Source of the DNA: Cranoglanis bouderius
Lineage: Eukaryota; Chordata; Actinopteri; Siluriformes; Cranoglanididae
Assembly: GCA_023630585.1 (NCBI GenBank)
Contig: CM042553.1
Span: forward strand, 1,472,020 to 1,536,019
Direction of reading: 5' to 3'
Length of the DNA: 64,000 bases
Positions 48,057 through 60,700 of the stretch are shown here, piece after piece. The position numbers and the translations under genes were made by a program. A model generated the notes under the pieces. The model was not told the origin of the DNA. It did no database searches and saw only the letters and a list, made by a program, of their open reading frames with translations. Position 1 is the stretch's first letter. Each line of letters starts with the position of its first letter.

Positions 48057-51000
48057 TCAGTCGGGCAGCAGGTCTCTGAAGGAACTGAAGCTGAAACTAC
48101 GGCCTGTGGATCCCAGAGCCGTGTTGGAGTGAATTCTGGGAATTTTCTCCATCAGTCTGGAGACCCCACGTCTTCGGAAGGAAGGAGGCGATTTGTCCAT
48201 TTGCTGCACTATTTCTGCGTAGAGCGCATGAAACACGCTGGCCGTTTCTTCAAAACCGTCACGAACAGAAATCTCATGCAGAGAAAGTTTGAGGCCGTGT
48301 GATAAACTCTCGCCCTCCTCTACCGATACCATCCTGTCAAACTCCAAATCTTTTTTATTAGCCACGATGATGACTGGTGGAGGATCAGGACAGCTCCTTC
48401 TGCTGTGGATGTGATTCACCAGGAAGCACAGGCGCATGACTTCATCAAAACTGCAGCGATCAGTGACAGAGTAAACTACGAGGAAGCCGTCGGCCCATTT
48501 AATTTTCTCTTCCATCAGCAGCGTGTCTTCCTCCTGCATGGGAACACAACAGAAATAATAATCGGGTTATTACGCACTAACATTGAAACATGTAAATGTG
48601 TATTTCAATGCATCATGTATATTTCAATTATGCAGTTGCAGTTTTTGGCACATCTTGGCTTTTCTATGGTTACAGCTTTTGAAATACTGTGCATGTGTGC
48701 CTTGACCACAGACTAATACGATGCATCTATCGCAGTGATGCTGATCTTGTGGGAAACAGGGACGCAACCTAGTGTACAAGTCTGTCCTTGCCAAGGCAAA
48801 GCCTCTCCCTCAACAAGGCTTTTGTCAGGCACACATGGTAATAAGTGGCTCAATGCTAACTTGGCAGAGGATCTCGGAGTTACAGCAGTCTCCAGAAGTG
48901 ATGTGCAAGCCTATAGTGCAGAACACGGCCTGGCATCAGCTAAACACTGCCCCGCTGATATGTGGGTTAGTCTGAGGACACAGAAGGCAAGGGGAGCACA
49001 CCCAAAGAAAAAAGCAATGTACAGGTGGTTCTCAAACGACCGAGGAACCAGCAGTTACACTATATGGCCAAAGGTTTGTGGAAACCTAACCATCACACCC
49101 ATACGTGGTTCTTCCTTAAGCTGTTGCCACAAGATTTCAAGCGCGGTTTCAATGTGGTTTAATGATCACAAATCCCAACAGCCACGCTTCAAAATCTAAT
49201 GGAAAGACTTTGCAGAATAGTGGAGGTTATTACAACAACAAAAGCGGGAATAAATCTGGACTGAGATGTTCAACAAGCACATATGGGTGTGATGGTCAGG
49301 TGTCCACATACTTTTGGTAATATAGTGTATCTGCAGCTGGGGAAAGGTGCCAGTTATCTTGGACTAATCCCTTGCTACTAGGAACCATGCTCTCACAGTC
49401 ATGAGGTGCTAGTGTGGAACGTGCACCGTCTGTGCAGGTCTCCACTTCGACCTGGCGACGAACACCTGGAACCAATCTTCAAATCAGTGATTAGGTGTCT
49501 GGTGACAGGGGCAGGGTTTGAATGAACTGGAAGCTTCTAGTCAGACTCCTGCATGATAATGGCACAGGGTATACAGTCACTAGCAGTTGACCTTGAATAG
49601 CAGCTGCTTTTAGCAGACCCCTGTGCAGCCCTATTTAGGGACCACAGTGCTCACCGCATGGGGGGAGGGGCCATGTTCAGGTAGCCTTAACATTGTCCAC
49701 TCAAACATTTGACCCTGCGGTCAAAATAAGAAGACAATAAGTCTGAAACTGGCAACCTGCTATGTGCAATCTTTTCTAGACTCTTATTGAAAAGCTAACA
49801 GAACTGATTAGAGAACAGCTCTGGTTTCTGCTGAGCTGAGGCAGTACATCATCCTTGCCCTGAGTGAGACCAGGCTCAAGGTGGAAGAGTACTCCCTTAA
49901 ATGAGAACGTGATGGGTTATATCTTCTTCTGGAAAGAATGGCACATTTTCATGGCAATCAAGAACACACTTCTTCCAAGACTGATTGGTTACCATTAGGC
50001 ATCAGAATAAATATAAAACAAAATCCCCCCCCACCCCACACACACACACCCACACACCAATCACTGGCACCTAACTGACTACATCATAATGTGGTCACCA
50101 GTGATGTCCTTGTAACCTGTGCTATGAGAGGTGCAGACTGCTGGAATGACCATTGCATTATTGTGTCCAAACCCCACGACAGTGAGACCACCTTTCCGAT
50201 TGCAACACACCAGCAAGAAGAGTCTACATTGTGCCCAGCTAAGAAAAACTGGGTTTGGCACTCCCCAACTGAGAAGCTCAGGGAGCTTGAACCATCTTTG
50301 ACTTCAGTGTTCATGGATCAAAAGTGGGCCTCCATAAACTCTGCATATTATGTGGCAACAGCCCAAACCTTCGGCTATAAAGTCACAAAACATCTTAATA
50401 AGAACTCTGAGAGCATCCTCAGCATGCTCGACAATATGCATAAGGCAAATAGAACATCCTTGAACAGATCCTCATCCAGTGCTTTCAGACAGCAGTGGCA
50501 GGAAGCTCACAGACAGGTACAAAAGGCTGTAGGAATACAAATCGATGCAGACAGAAATCCACAACGTCTATGGCCCAAGTAGTCACTTTCTCACTCTCCT
50601 GGAAACAGCACAGCTCTGGCTGAGTTATTGAAGCAGGCAGTGTACAGTGGGGGAAAAAAGTATTTGATCCCCTGCTGATTTTGTATATTTGCCCACTGAC
50701 AAAGAAATGATCAGTCTATAATTTTAATGGTAGGTGTATTTTAACAGTGAGAGACAGAATAACAAAAAAAAAAAAAAATCCAGAAAAACACATTTCAAAA
50801 AAGTTATAAATTGATTTGCATTTTAATGAGGGAAATAAGTATTTGACCCCTTCGACTTAGTACTTGGTGACCAAACCCTTGTTGGCAATCACAGAGGTCA
50901 GACGTTTCTTGTAGTTGGCCACCAGGTTTGCACACATCTCAGGAGGGATTTTGTCCCACTCCTCTTTACAGATCCTCTCCAAGTCATTAAGGTCTCTAGG

Positions 51001-52844
51001 CTGATGTTTGGCAACTCGAACCTTCAGCTCCCTCCACAGATTTTCTATGGGATTAAGGTCTGGAGACTGGCTAGGCCACTCCAGGACCTTAATGTGCTTC
51101 TTCTTTAGCCATTCCTTTGTTGCCTTGGCTGTGTGTTTTGGGTCATTGTCATGCTGGAATACCCATCCACGACCTATTTACAATGTCCTGGCTGAGGGAA
51201 GGAGGTTCTCACCCAAGATTTGACGGTACATGGCCCCGTCCATCGTCCCTTTGATGCGGTGCAGTTGTCCTGTCCCCTTAGCAGAAAAACACCCCCAAAG
51301 CATATTGTTCCCACCTCCATGTTTGATGGTGGGGATGCTGTTCTCGGGGTCATAGGCAGCATTCTTCCTCCTCCAAACACGGCGAGTTGATGCCAAAGAG
51401 CTCGATTTTGGTCTCATCTGACCACAACACTTTCACCCAGTTCTCCTTTGAATCATTCAGATGTTCAGACTGGTCTGTACATGTGCTTTCTTGAGCAGGG
51501 GGACCTTGCGGGCGCTGCAGGATTTCAGTCCTTCACGGAGTAGTGTGTTACCAATTGTTTTCTTGGTGACTATGGTCCCAGCTGTACTGAGATCATTAAC
51601 AAGATCCTCCCGTGTAGTTCTGGGCTGATTCCTCACTGTTCTCATGATCATTGAAACTCCACGAGGTGAGATCTTGCATGGAGCCCCAGACCGAGGGAGA
51701 CTGACAGTTATTTTGTGTTTCTTCCATTTGTGAATAATCGCACCAACTGTTGTCACCTTCTCACCAAGCTGCTTGGTGATGGTCTTGTAGCCCATTCCAG
51801 CCTTGTGTAGGTCTACAGCCTTGTCCCTGACATCCTTGGACAGCTCTTTGGTCTTGGCCATGGTGGAGAGTTTGGAATCTGATTGATTGATTGCTTCTGT
51901 GGACAGGTGTCTTTTATACAGGTAACAAACAGAGATTAGGAGCATTCCCTTTAAGCGAGTGCTCCTAATCTCAGCTCATTACCTGTGTAAAAGACACCTG
52001 GGAGCCAGAAATCTTGCTGACTGATAGGGGATCAAATACTTATTTCCCTCATTAAAATGCAAATCAATTTATAACTTTTTTGAAATGCGTTTTTCTGGAT
52101 GTTTTTGTTGTTATTCTGCCTCTCACTGTTAAAATACACCTACCATTAAAATTATAGACTGATCATTTCTTTGTCAGTGGGCAAACGTACAAAATCAGCA
52201 GGGGATCAAATACTTTTTTCCACCACTGTACCTCTGCATAAGAACCAAGATATCATCAAGGCCTGGGAAGATGAACATATTCACCAACAGTGGGGAGACA
52301 CAAACATCACCAACATCTACAAAACCAATGGTGATAAACCCATCTGTGGCAACAGTAGGGGAATCTCGTTTCCTGCAGTTGTGGGCAAAGTCTTGGTGAA
52401 GATTGAGCTGCAAAAGTTGATCAACATCACTGAATGTGCTGCTTAAACTTGGCTGCCTCACTAAACATCATCATTTGGTCATTCCATGATGAGCTGATGG
52501 TTTGCATGACCATAGGAGGTCAAGAGTCAGACCATTTCCCTGTCATCCAATCTCCACACCAACACACCAAGGTTGCTGTTTAACAAGCTGTCTGTATATC
52601 CACCCTAAACATCTGTGGAAAGACCTGAAAACCCATCAAATCTGATGGCGGTTGAGAGGATCTGACAGGAAGAATGGGAGAAACTGCCCAAATCCAGCTA
52701 TACAAAGCTTGTACAGACTTACACAAGAAGACTTGAGGCTGTAATTGCTGCCAAATGACCTTCTACAAAGTACTGAATAAAGGTTCTATATACTTATCTG
52801 AATGAGAGATTTCTGAGTTGTTGATTTTTTAATAAATTTGTAAA

Positions 52845-52888
<44 letters not shown>

Positions 52889-53528
52889 AATAAATGTAAA
52901 AAATAATAATATTTTGTCAGGTTTTTTGTCACTATGGGGTTATTGTGTGTAGACTAATGTCCCAAAAAGTTAATTTAATCAATTTTCAATTAAATTTATA
53001 ACAATAAAGTGTGCAAAAACTGCAAGGATCTGAATACATTTCAAACCCACTAAATAACTGTTTAAAAGGATGTGGCATCATATGGAAGTTATTACACATT
53101 TTCAACAAACAGAAAAAAAGTATATATAATGAAAATTATGTAAATGAACATGTTCTTTTGATGCCTACATCACTGAGATCACACTGCTGATTCAAATTTC
53201 AGTTGAACCTACACCCTTTTGGATCCCAAACAGGAAAAAAAAAGTGTCTCTTAACAAAAGCCCATTTTGTCCATGTTTCTCACCTGTCCTGCAGTATCAA
53301 GAATCTCAAAGTTCACAGCTTCACCCCCAATAGCCAGCTCGTGTCTGTAGATGGTCTCTGTTACAAAGAGTGATACACACTTTATTCATCATTGTGTTCC
53401 TGAGCTCTACGTTACAATGGAGTAGAACACAAATGTAAATCACTGTTTTCACTCAGATGTTTTATGTACAATTACAAACACTACATGCAGTCAGCTTAAG
53501 AGCTTCAGTTAATGTTCACATCAAACAT

Positions 53529-53567
<39 letters not shown>

Positions 53568-56438
53568 GGGGGGGGGGGGGGTTGTTTTTGTTTTTTTTCA
53601 CCATTCTGTGTTTCTGAAGTACTCAAACTAGCCCATCTGGCACCATCAACCATGCCGCAGTTAAAAATCACAGAGATCACACTTTTTCCCCATTCTGATG
53701 TTTGATGTGAACATTAACTGAAGCTCTTGACCTGTATCTATGCCATATACACTATATAGTGCCCTCCACTAATATCGTCACCCTTGGTACAGATGAGAAA
53801 AAATGCTGTGAAAAATTGTTTATTGTTTAAGCTTTTGATATTTTGTTTAAAAAAATTCACAGAAAAATATATTTGAAGTATATTCCCCATTGATATTTAG
53901 GAAATTGTTCAACCATGACTTCCTGTTTCACAGGGATATAAATATGAGGTAACACATAGGCCAAATTCCCTTAGTCATTCATAACAATGGGTAAGACCAA
54001 GGACCTGTGATGTGCAGCAAAAGGTTGTTGAGCTTCACAAAATGGGAAGTAAATATCACAAGCATTGAAAATGTCCATTTCCACGATCAGGGCAATAATT
54101 AAGAAGTTCCAGTCACCTGGAAATGTTATGAATCAACCTGGAATTGGACGTGTGTCTATATCGTCCCAACGCACTGTGAAGAGGATGGTTCGAGTGGCCA
54201 AAAAATCTCCAAGGATCACAGCTGGAGAATTGCAGAAGTTAGTTGCGTCTTGGGGTCAGAAAGTCTCCAAAACTACAATCCGAAGTCACCTACATCACCA
54301 CAAGTTGTTTGGAAGGGTTTCAAGAAAAAAGCCTCTACTCTCATCCAAAAACAAACTCAAACGTCTTCAGTTTGTCAGACACTACTGGAGCTTCAAATGG
54401 GATCGGGTTCTATGGTCAGATGAAACCAAAACAGAGCTTTTTCACAATAAATTCCAGAGGTACCTCATGCCCACGGTTAAATATGGTGGTGGCTCTTTAA
54501 TGTTTTGGGGCTATTGTTCTGCCAGAGGACCTGGACATTTTGTTAGGATACATGGCATCATGGACTCTATCAAATATCAACAGATATTAAATGAAAACCT
54601 GACTGCCTCTGCCAGAAAGCTTCAAATGGGCCGTGGTTGGATCTTCCAGCAGGACAATGATCCAAAACATACATCAAAATCAACACAAAAATGGTTTACT
54701 GACCACAAAATCAAGGTCCTGCCATGGCCATCCCAGTCCCCTGACCTGAAACCTATAGAAAACCTGTGGGGTGAACTGAAGAGGAGAGTCCACAAGCGTG
54801 GACCTCAAAATTTGAAGGATCTGGAGAGATTCAGTATGGAGCAATGGTCTCAGATCCCTTGCCATGTATTCTCCAACCTCATCAGGCATTATAGGAGAAG
54901 AGTCGGAGCTGTTATCTTGGCAAAGGGAGGCAGCACAAAGTATTGACTAAAAGGGTGCCAATAATTGCTGCACACCCATATTTAACAAAGATTTTTATTA
55001 TTTTTTTTTTTTGGATAAACCTGTTTTGTGTTTGTAGTTGTTTGATATCCATGAGAGCAGAGTATTTTTGTGAATTTTTAAACAAAATATCAAAAGGTCA
55101 AACAATAAAGACAATTTTTCACAGCCTTCTTTGCTCATATTTACAAAGGTGCCAATATTAATGGAGGGAATGGTATATACTGTAATTAAGATATTTTTCA
55201 GGTGTAGCCCAAACTACTGACTTTCCAAAACATGACCAGTCATGATTAAAACACATCTAAGATGTCTTTTAGAGGTTTCTTGATTAAGACACATCCAAGG
55301 TGTCTTACAGACCTGAACATTCAGGACATTCTCCCATTACAAACCCAATCTGCTTGTTCTATGTGTACAGAATTGCTGCTTTACGACCATCTTTCTGTTT
55401 CTTATTAAATATGAAATAATTTATACTTTGATGTCACGAAACTGCTATTCAACTCGTCTGGAATGCTCTGCTGCATTCTGGAAACTAAAAGGTTGAACTT
55501 ATTACAGTTTCCTTTGTAGGTATACAACTGTTGCTATCCACAATTTGCCAGTCACCCATCTCTATCCCTGGAAAGTGACCATTTTAGCGCAGCAGTAGAA
55601 TGTACACAGTAGTATCTGGCGCTGGCATGAGGGGATAAGGCACCAGGTTTCTGGGCTAAAACACCTCAGTGTCACTGCTGGGTTGAGAAACATTCCATCA
55701 ATCAAAATATCCAGCTTACAGAAAGTGCCACTGCTGAAGGCTAGAGGATGAAGGAGGCACTGTGTGTAGAAAAAAATATGTACACCTAGTAAAGTACTAC
55801 TGTACACAGCTGGGGTTAGATCCAGTAAGTGAATACAGTGATTTCTAAAATAAATTTCAGTAGTTAGTAACCTACAGCTCCTGAAAACGTGCTTAAATAA
55901 AAGCAGTTACAATGTTCGGAGTTAAATTACCTCACACAGGCGTCACTAGCGCAACACAACAGTAATTAAGTTAGGAAACAGCGACATCACATGGCCACAT
56001 GGTGTTACTGCAGTGTTATTTAACAAGCAAGATTAATACTGAACGTGAAGCGACTTTAGTCTCTTTAAAAAGAAAGGCAGATTTCCGTGTAAGGACACTG
56101 CTAGTGAAAAGTGTGCATCATCCATTTTCTTGTGTACAACACACCTACCCAGAGTTGGATCATATTCCCCGATAAATCTCCTGGTGATGAAGCGCACAGC
56201 TAGTGCTGGAAGAAAACATGCACATCAACTGGACATCATGGAACACAACATGCTTCAACTTTTTTTCTTTTAAACTCATGTGTTATATTATTATACGGTA
56301 TATTGTATGTTTGAACCCTAAGCCTTTACCTGTTTTCCCGACTGCACCTTGTCCCAGGATCACAATCCGGACTGTTCTGGCAGAAGGGAAGCTCCCGGTT
56401 CGGCGCAAAGTTCGCGATAAAGCGAAATTAGAAGACAT
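48057..56438 (-). CDS. RERG-like Ras-superfamily GTPase (4 coding exons)
   Basis: Exons in transcript order: 56438-56330, 56205-56149, 53357-53284, 48533-48057. All junctions are GT-AG and in phase; 717 nt, 238 residues plus stop. GTP-binding motifs are complete: P-loop GQGAVGKT (29-36), switch I YDPTLE (51-56), DTAGQ (76-80) and NKKD (139-142), with EISVRD in the SAK position. Sequence is closest, by eye, to RERG (about 199 residues), including TRRFI, EYDPTL and ILDTAGQ, followed by EEDTLLMEEKIKWADGF. It has an N-terminal Arg/Ser extension of about 20 residues and a longer Arg/Ser-rich C-terminus ending RDLLPD, with no CAAX prenylation box, as in RERG. It could be another member of the RERG/RASL group, so no symbol is given. 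The gene appears intact. Confidence 0.9.
49056..49330 (+). mobile_element. short family K Tc1-like element
   Basis: Complete inverted ends: TTACACTATATGGCCAAAGG at 49055 and 'tgtccacatacttttggtaatatagtgta' to 49329. The internal part has only the end of the transposase. In intron 3 of the RERG-like gene. Confidence 0.8.
49640..52570 (+). mobile_element. degraded LINE split by a Tc1 element
   Basis: LINE pieces: about 49640-50644 and 52231-52570. The first holds endonuclease remnants (ALSETRLKVEEY near 49860, LPLGIRINIKQN near 49990, then MRGADCWNDHCIIVSK near 50123) and the linker (frame 50091-50582). The second holds reverse transcriptase remnants (IIKAWEDEHIHQQWGD near 52246, NSRGISFPAVVGKVL near 52351, SFHDELMVCM near 52480). 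The clade is not certain. The element at 50645-52228 separates the halves. Many stops. In intron 3 of the RERG-like gene. Confidence 0.7.
50645..52228 (-). mobile_element. complete Tc1-like transposon (family I), inserted in the LINE
   Basis: 1584 bp, flanked by TA (50643-50644, 52229-52230). Ends: CAGTGGGGGAAAAAAGTATT and its complement. An inner copy of the end motif (AAATAAGTATTTGACCCC at 50834; mirrored near 52022-52045) gives IR/DR architecture over about 210 bp. The minus-strand transposase starts at the MAKTKELSKDVRDKAVD Met near 51861. It is broken by a frameshift near 51455 and a stop near 51178, after which the catalytic part resumes ([14 protein letters not shown] near 51150, [11 protein letters not shown] near 51050, C-terminus near 50860). 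Confidence 0.92.
52580..53045 (+). mobile_element. 3' end of another Tc1-like element (family M) with (AT)n
   Basis: The plus-strand C-terminal transposase remnant (about 52600-52770: 'catctgtggaaagacctgaaaac' and 'gtacagacttacacaagaagacttgaggctgtaattgctgcc' in part) is followed by an inverted-repeat region ending 'ctgcaaggatctgaatac' near 53037. An AT dinucleotide run lies at about 52853-52884 inside the terminal repeat. The 5' part is absent. Confidence 0.65.
53499..53727. repeat. perfect 33-bp inverted repeat enclosing a T/G homopolymer run
   Basis: Arms 53499-53531 (AGAGCTTCAGTTAATGTTCA and on) and 53695-53727 are exact reverse complements over 33 bp. The 163-bp spacer begins with a run of T (about 53533-53566) followed by a G run (53567-53581). 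It lies in intron 2 of the RERG-like gene, 30 bp left of the family B Tc1 copy. Confidence 0.9.
53757..55173 (+). mobile_element. Tc1-like transposon (family B, copy 2)
   Basis: Same family as 10440-12017. The ends have decayed slightly (TAGTGCCCTCCACTAATAT at 53757, with T in place of the usual first C; right end 'gccaatattaatggagggaatg' to 55173), with TA flanks. Oriented opposite to the RERG-like gene, in its intron 2. It lacks about 100 bp of the left end and some N-terminal codons relative to copy 1, but its catalytic frame is better preserved. Confidence 0.9.
54065..54946 (+). CDS. Tc1-like transposase, 293-codon open frame, N-terminus lost
   Basis: Open from [15 protein letters not shown] (within the first HTH region) to the normal C-terminal end KGGSTKY. 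Full DDE triad context is visible: WSDETK (about 54415), [13 protein letters not shown] (about 54645) and [11 protein letters not shown] (about 54755), i.e. DD34E type. The authentic start at 53988 (MGKTKDL) is followed by a TGA, and a small deletion near 54050 removes part of the first helix. The frame is therefore long but probably not a working transposase. Confidence 0.85.
   Translation: MKMSISTIRAIIKKFQSPGNVMNQPGIGRVSISSQRTVKRMVRVAKKSPRITAGELQKLVASWGQKVSKTTIRSHLHHHKLFGRVSRKKPLLSSKNKLKRLQFVRHYWSFKWDRVLWSDETKTELFHNKFQRYLMPTVKYGGGSLMFWGYCSARGPGHFVRIHGIMDSIKYQQILNENLTASARKLQMGRGWIFQQDNDPKHTSKSTQKWFTDHKIKVLPWPSQSPDLKPIENLWGELKRRVHKRGPQNLKDLERFSMEQWSQIPCHVFSNLIRHYRRRVGAVILAKGGSTKY
55174..56148. 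other. intron 2 remainder of the RERG-like gene
   Basis: No exon or transposon clearly recognised. The segment near 55560-55640 ('gaccattttagcgcagcagtagaatgtac') is loosely like the repeat at 43085-43290. Confidence 0.35.
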
Positions 56439-56627
56439 GACTGTTTACTGAGCCGCTGCCTGCACAGGGGAGGAAACAATACTGCAGATGAAACTCTGTA
56501 AGAGACTGAAGATAAACCCGAGAATCACGCAGAAGCGGCCAAAATCAGCGCGCGTGCAACGCAGACCCTCATTTCCCTGGCTCCGTCTCCTGTCTGTCTG
56601 TCTGACTCTCTCTCCCTCTCTCACACT

Positions 56628-57580
<953 letters not shown>

Positions 57581-57649
57581 CCTGACTCAACCCAAATAAA
57601 TCATGTAATGCCAGAGGCGGCACATTTTTCCCCCCACAGCGGGACTTTT

Positions 57650-57655
57650 TTTATT
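57650..57655 (-). terminator. mrpl21: mrpl21 polyadenylation signal
   Basis: AATAAA on the minus strand, 108 nt after the mrpl21 stop codon. Confidence 0.65.
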
Positions 57656-57762
57656 AAATTAAATGACAGTTGTTACAAGCAAAAATGACACACGTTCAAG
57701 CTTCGTTGCACTCAAAGATGCGATGAACACAGATGAATTAGAATTAGGAGGACAAGGCCGGG

Positions 57763-60700
57763 TCAGACGAGTGCGGGCGACACCTCGATGGAGTTGATCC
57801 GAAGCACCGTCTGCGGCTGCACGATAGCTGCACAGAGACACAAACAAAACTCTCATTCTTGCAGCAGGTCTCAGATGAGCAGAGAGAGAGTGAGTGAGTG
57901 TGTGTGTGTGTGTGTGTACGCATGTGCCGAGCGAACCGTATTACACACTGTGACATTCAACATGCGCGACGATGTTATTGTGGAAGCACAGCGTGTTAAC
58001 TGCACGCCTAAATCATCACGATCTCGCCTCGCACTGCCGTGTCGAGATGTTTAGACTTCGCTTAAGTGGTTTCGGAGACCGCATGATACCTTCGTCTATA
58101 AAAAAAAAATAGACAAAAGGATGTCAAGGCGGCTAAAAATAATAGTGCAGGACATCTTAAAGACTTCTTCCTCAGAACATGAAATGTAGAGTTCATTCAG
58201 GTGATGATATTAATTCCAATTCTGCTAGTTTATCATGTCTTGGGGGTGAGTGTACGATGATTTCGATGATGCAATACTTGTTACATGAGCATGAAAAAGC
58301 ATAGCTATTATACTATTGTGGTGGTGTTTTTTATTTATTTATTTTTTTAAATAGTGTGATAATCCCGTTTGGATGTGCAATCGACAATAAGCATGATAAG
58401 AACATTTCAGTATGAGAATGTGGATTGTTTGTCATTGGTGGGAAACATCTGCGTAGTGATTATCGCAGTATGCTGTAGAACTCGTTATCAGCACATGCCT
58501 AATACAGCTGCGTCTGAGCGGGGTGTCGCATACACCCAGAAATACCGAAGATATCTCGAAGAGTCTCGAGATGTCATTTCTGACGCAGACGGTCAGGAAT
58601 CTCACACGCTGCTCCTGAAACGTGGGTCCTTTCCTCACGAAAGTCCGTAGGACTTGGAAAGCGTTTCCTGCCTGAGCCGAGATCGTTTTCCTGTTTACTT
58701 TAAAACAGACCGGCAAATCAAATTTTGCGTGCCGAAGGAATTCCGGCCGCTCTTTGGGAGAGGACCAAGGGCCTCGCTGACGATGATAAGATCCGAGTCT
58801 TGTAGTCGCTCCAGATCTACAAAGTCTCTCTTGTGTAATAACATAACACCAGGCACGTGCCAGTAACAGGTCACATCCAGTGTTTGGTAGATTACTGCGG
58901 AGATGTAATCACGTATTAAAAACACTATTGCAATTAGTAAGGTAGCCTTTTAGACGAATTAAGAAAAAGCAACTACATAAAAGAAATTAAAGTTATGGGA
59001 TGAATACTGGCACGGACCTGCACTGACGCAGATATAGTATGCTTTGCTCCGTTATGGGGGTGGGGAATACATATTCACAGTAGCTGTACTATTGTTGGCA
59101 CAAACACTTCAAATAATAATAATAATAATAATAAATTTTTAAAAAGCAGGCAGTTTTCTTCTCAGGCAGTCAGATATGAAGCTCTCAGGACAAAGAAACA
59201 GTCTGTACAGGATTTCAGAGTTGTTCTGAGACTGCTGCAAGCAAAATTTGTCTTTCGCAGTGATGTTTGTTGGTAAATGAGACCTTTTAGCATGAATTGA
59301 ACAGGGCTTTGGCTGAATGCGTGTTGTGATGATGTCACATGATGTGTCTTAGCCCAAAATCTGTGGTGATTTTGAATCCCCCCCCCCCCCCAAGAGTAGG
59401 TCTCTAATGGTTAGTTGTATTCGACATTTGAATGATTCCCACCATTGATAGGTGGTTTAGGTGGCCCTTATAGTGTCTATAAAATGACTGACATCCAAAC
59501 ACAAACAAACGTTCCGGACTGGAATTCTGTTTTCCAGAACAGGTTTTCCCAGCGTCTTAATAAACCTTTGCCAAGGCCATAGTTTATCCAATTGTTTTTC
59601 TTTCATTCGAGAATACTGCAGGACGATTCATAACTAATGCATAACTAATAATATAACTGGAGGATCAGTCAGAATTCCTTTGGGACCAGGCAGTTATTGC
59701 GATGCCGACACAGAACGAGTTCATTTCGTCAGTGTACTCGCTCAGATGATAAAATGTCTCAAAATGTCTGCCGTTGCTTTCGGCTTCAGCTCTCACAGAC
59801 CCCGTTATGAGTGGAGTTATAAAATATGCATGCGGCTGAGCAGCGAGTCGTTATGAGCGCCATCCATTATGGCCCTTTCAAATCTGTAGGACAAAAATCG
59901 AATCAGTGGCTGAAACCTTAAACCCGACTCACTTCTCTTCTTCTGGAACCTGTGCCTCTTCCAGAACACCATGTGCGCCATCGGCCAGGACTCGGTCTTC
60001 TCGATGACGGTGGCCTCGACTCGGACTAGATCGCGCCTAGGTGAGAAAACGGTACACAAACACGGCGTGAACAATGAGGCTTTTTGTGAAGCACACCGAG
60101 GCTCACGCTGAAATATTCATGCGGCTATGCAGTGCAGGATATTTCAAGCAGAAACCCTTCAGCTGTTCAGCAACCGAGGACAAAACTAACCATTCGTTTT
60201 TACATTTTAGAGTTTCATTGTAGACTAACTGATGTAAGCCTCGACTCGGAACGGCTTCAAAATCATATCGTTTGCAATGAGTTACGTGTGCTGCACACGT
60301 TTATATCTGGAATATACTGTCGAGTTTACGTTTAAAAAATTATTTTTATTACGTTTACAGCGTTTAGCAGACGCGCTTATCCAGAGCGACTTATAGGAGA
60401 GTTTTGGAGTCTCTATCAAAAACACATCCTCATGCTAGTTCACTAGGTCAGGGACTAAGAGCACCGTCATTTAATTAAAGTATATAAAAAAAAGTAAATA
60501 ACGCAAGCTAACACAAAGCCATCAAATAAGAAAAATGACAAAAAGAAACCGCGCCTCGGCTGATGGAAGATTAACGCTCGCTTATTATCATTATGCATTA
60601 TTAAATATTTTTATTGGCGTAGTAGTGAGTCAAAATAACATCCACTTCTGTGTTTCAGCCTTTACCCTGATTGTTCGTTTCGTGCTCCCAGCTGCACTTT

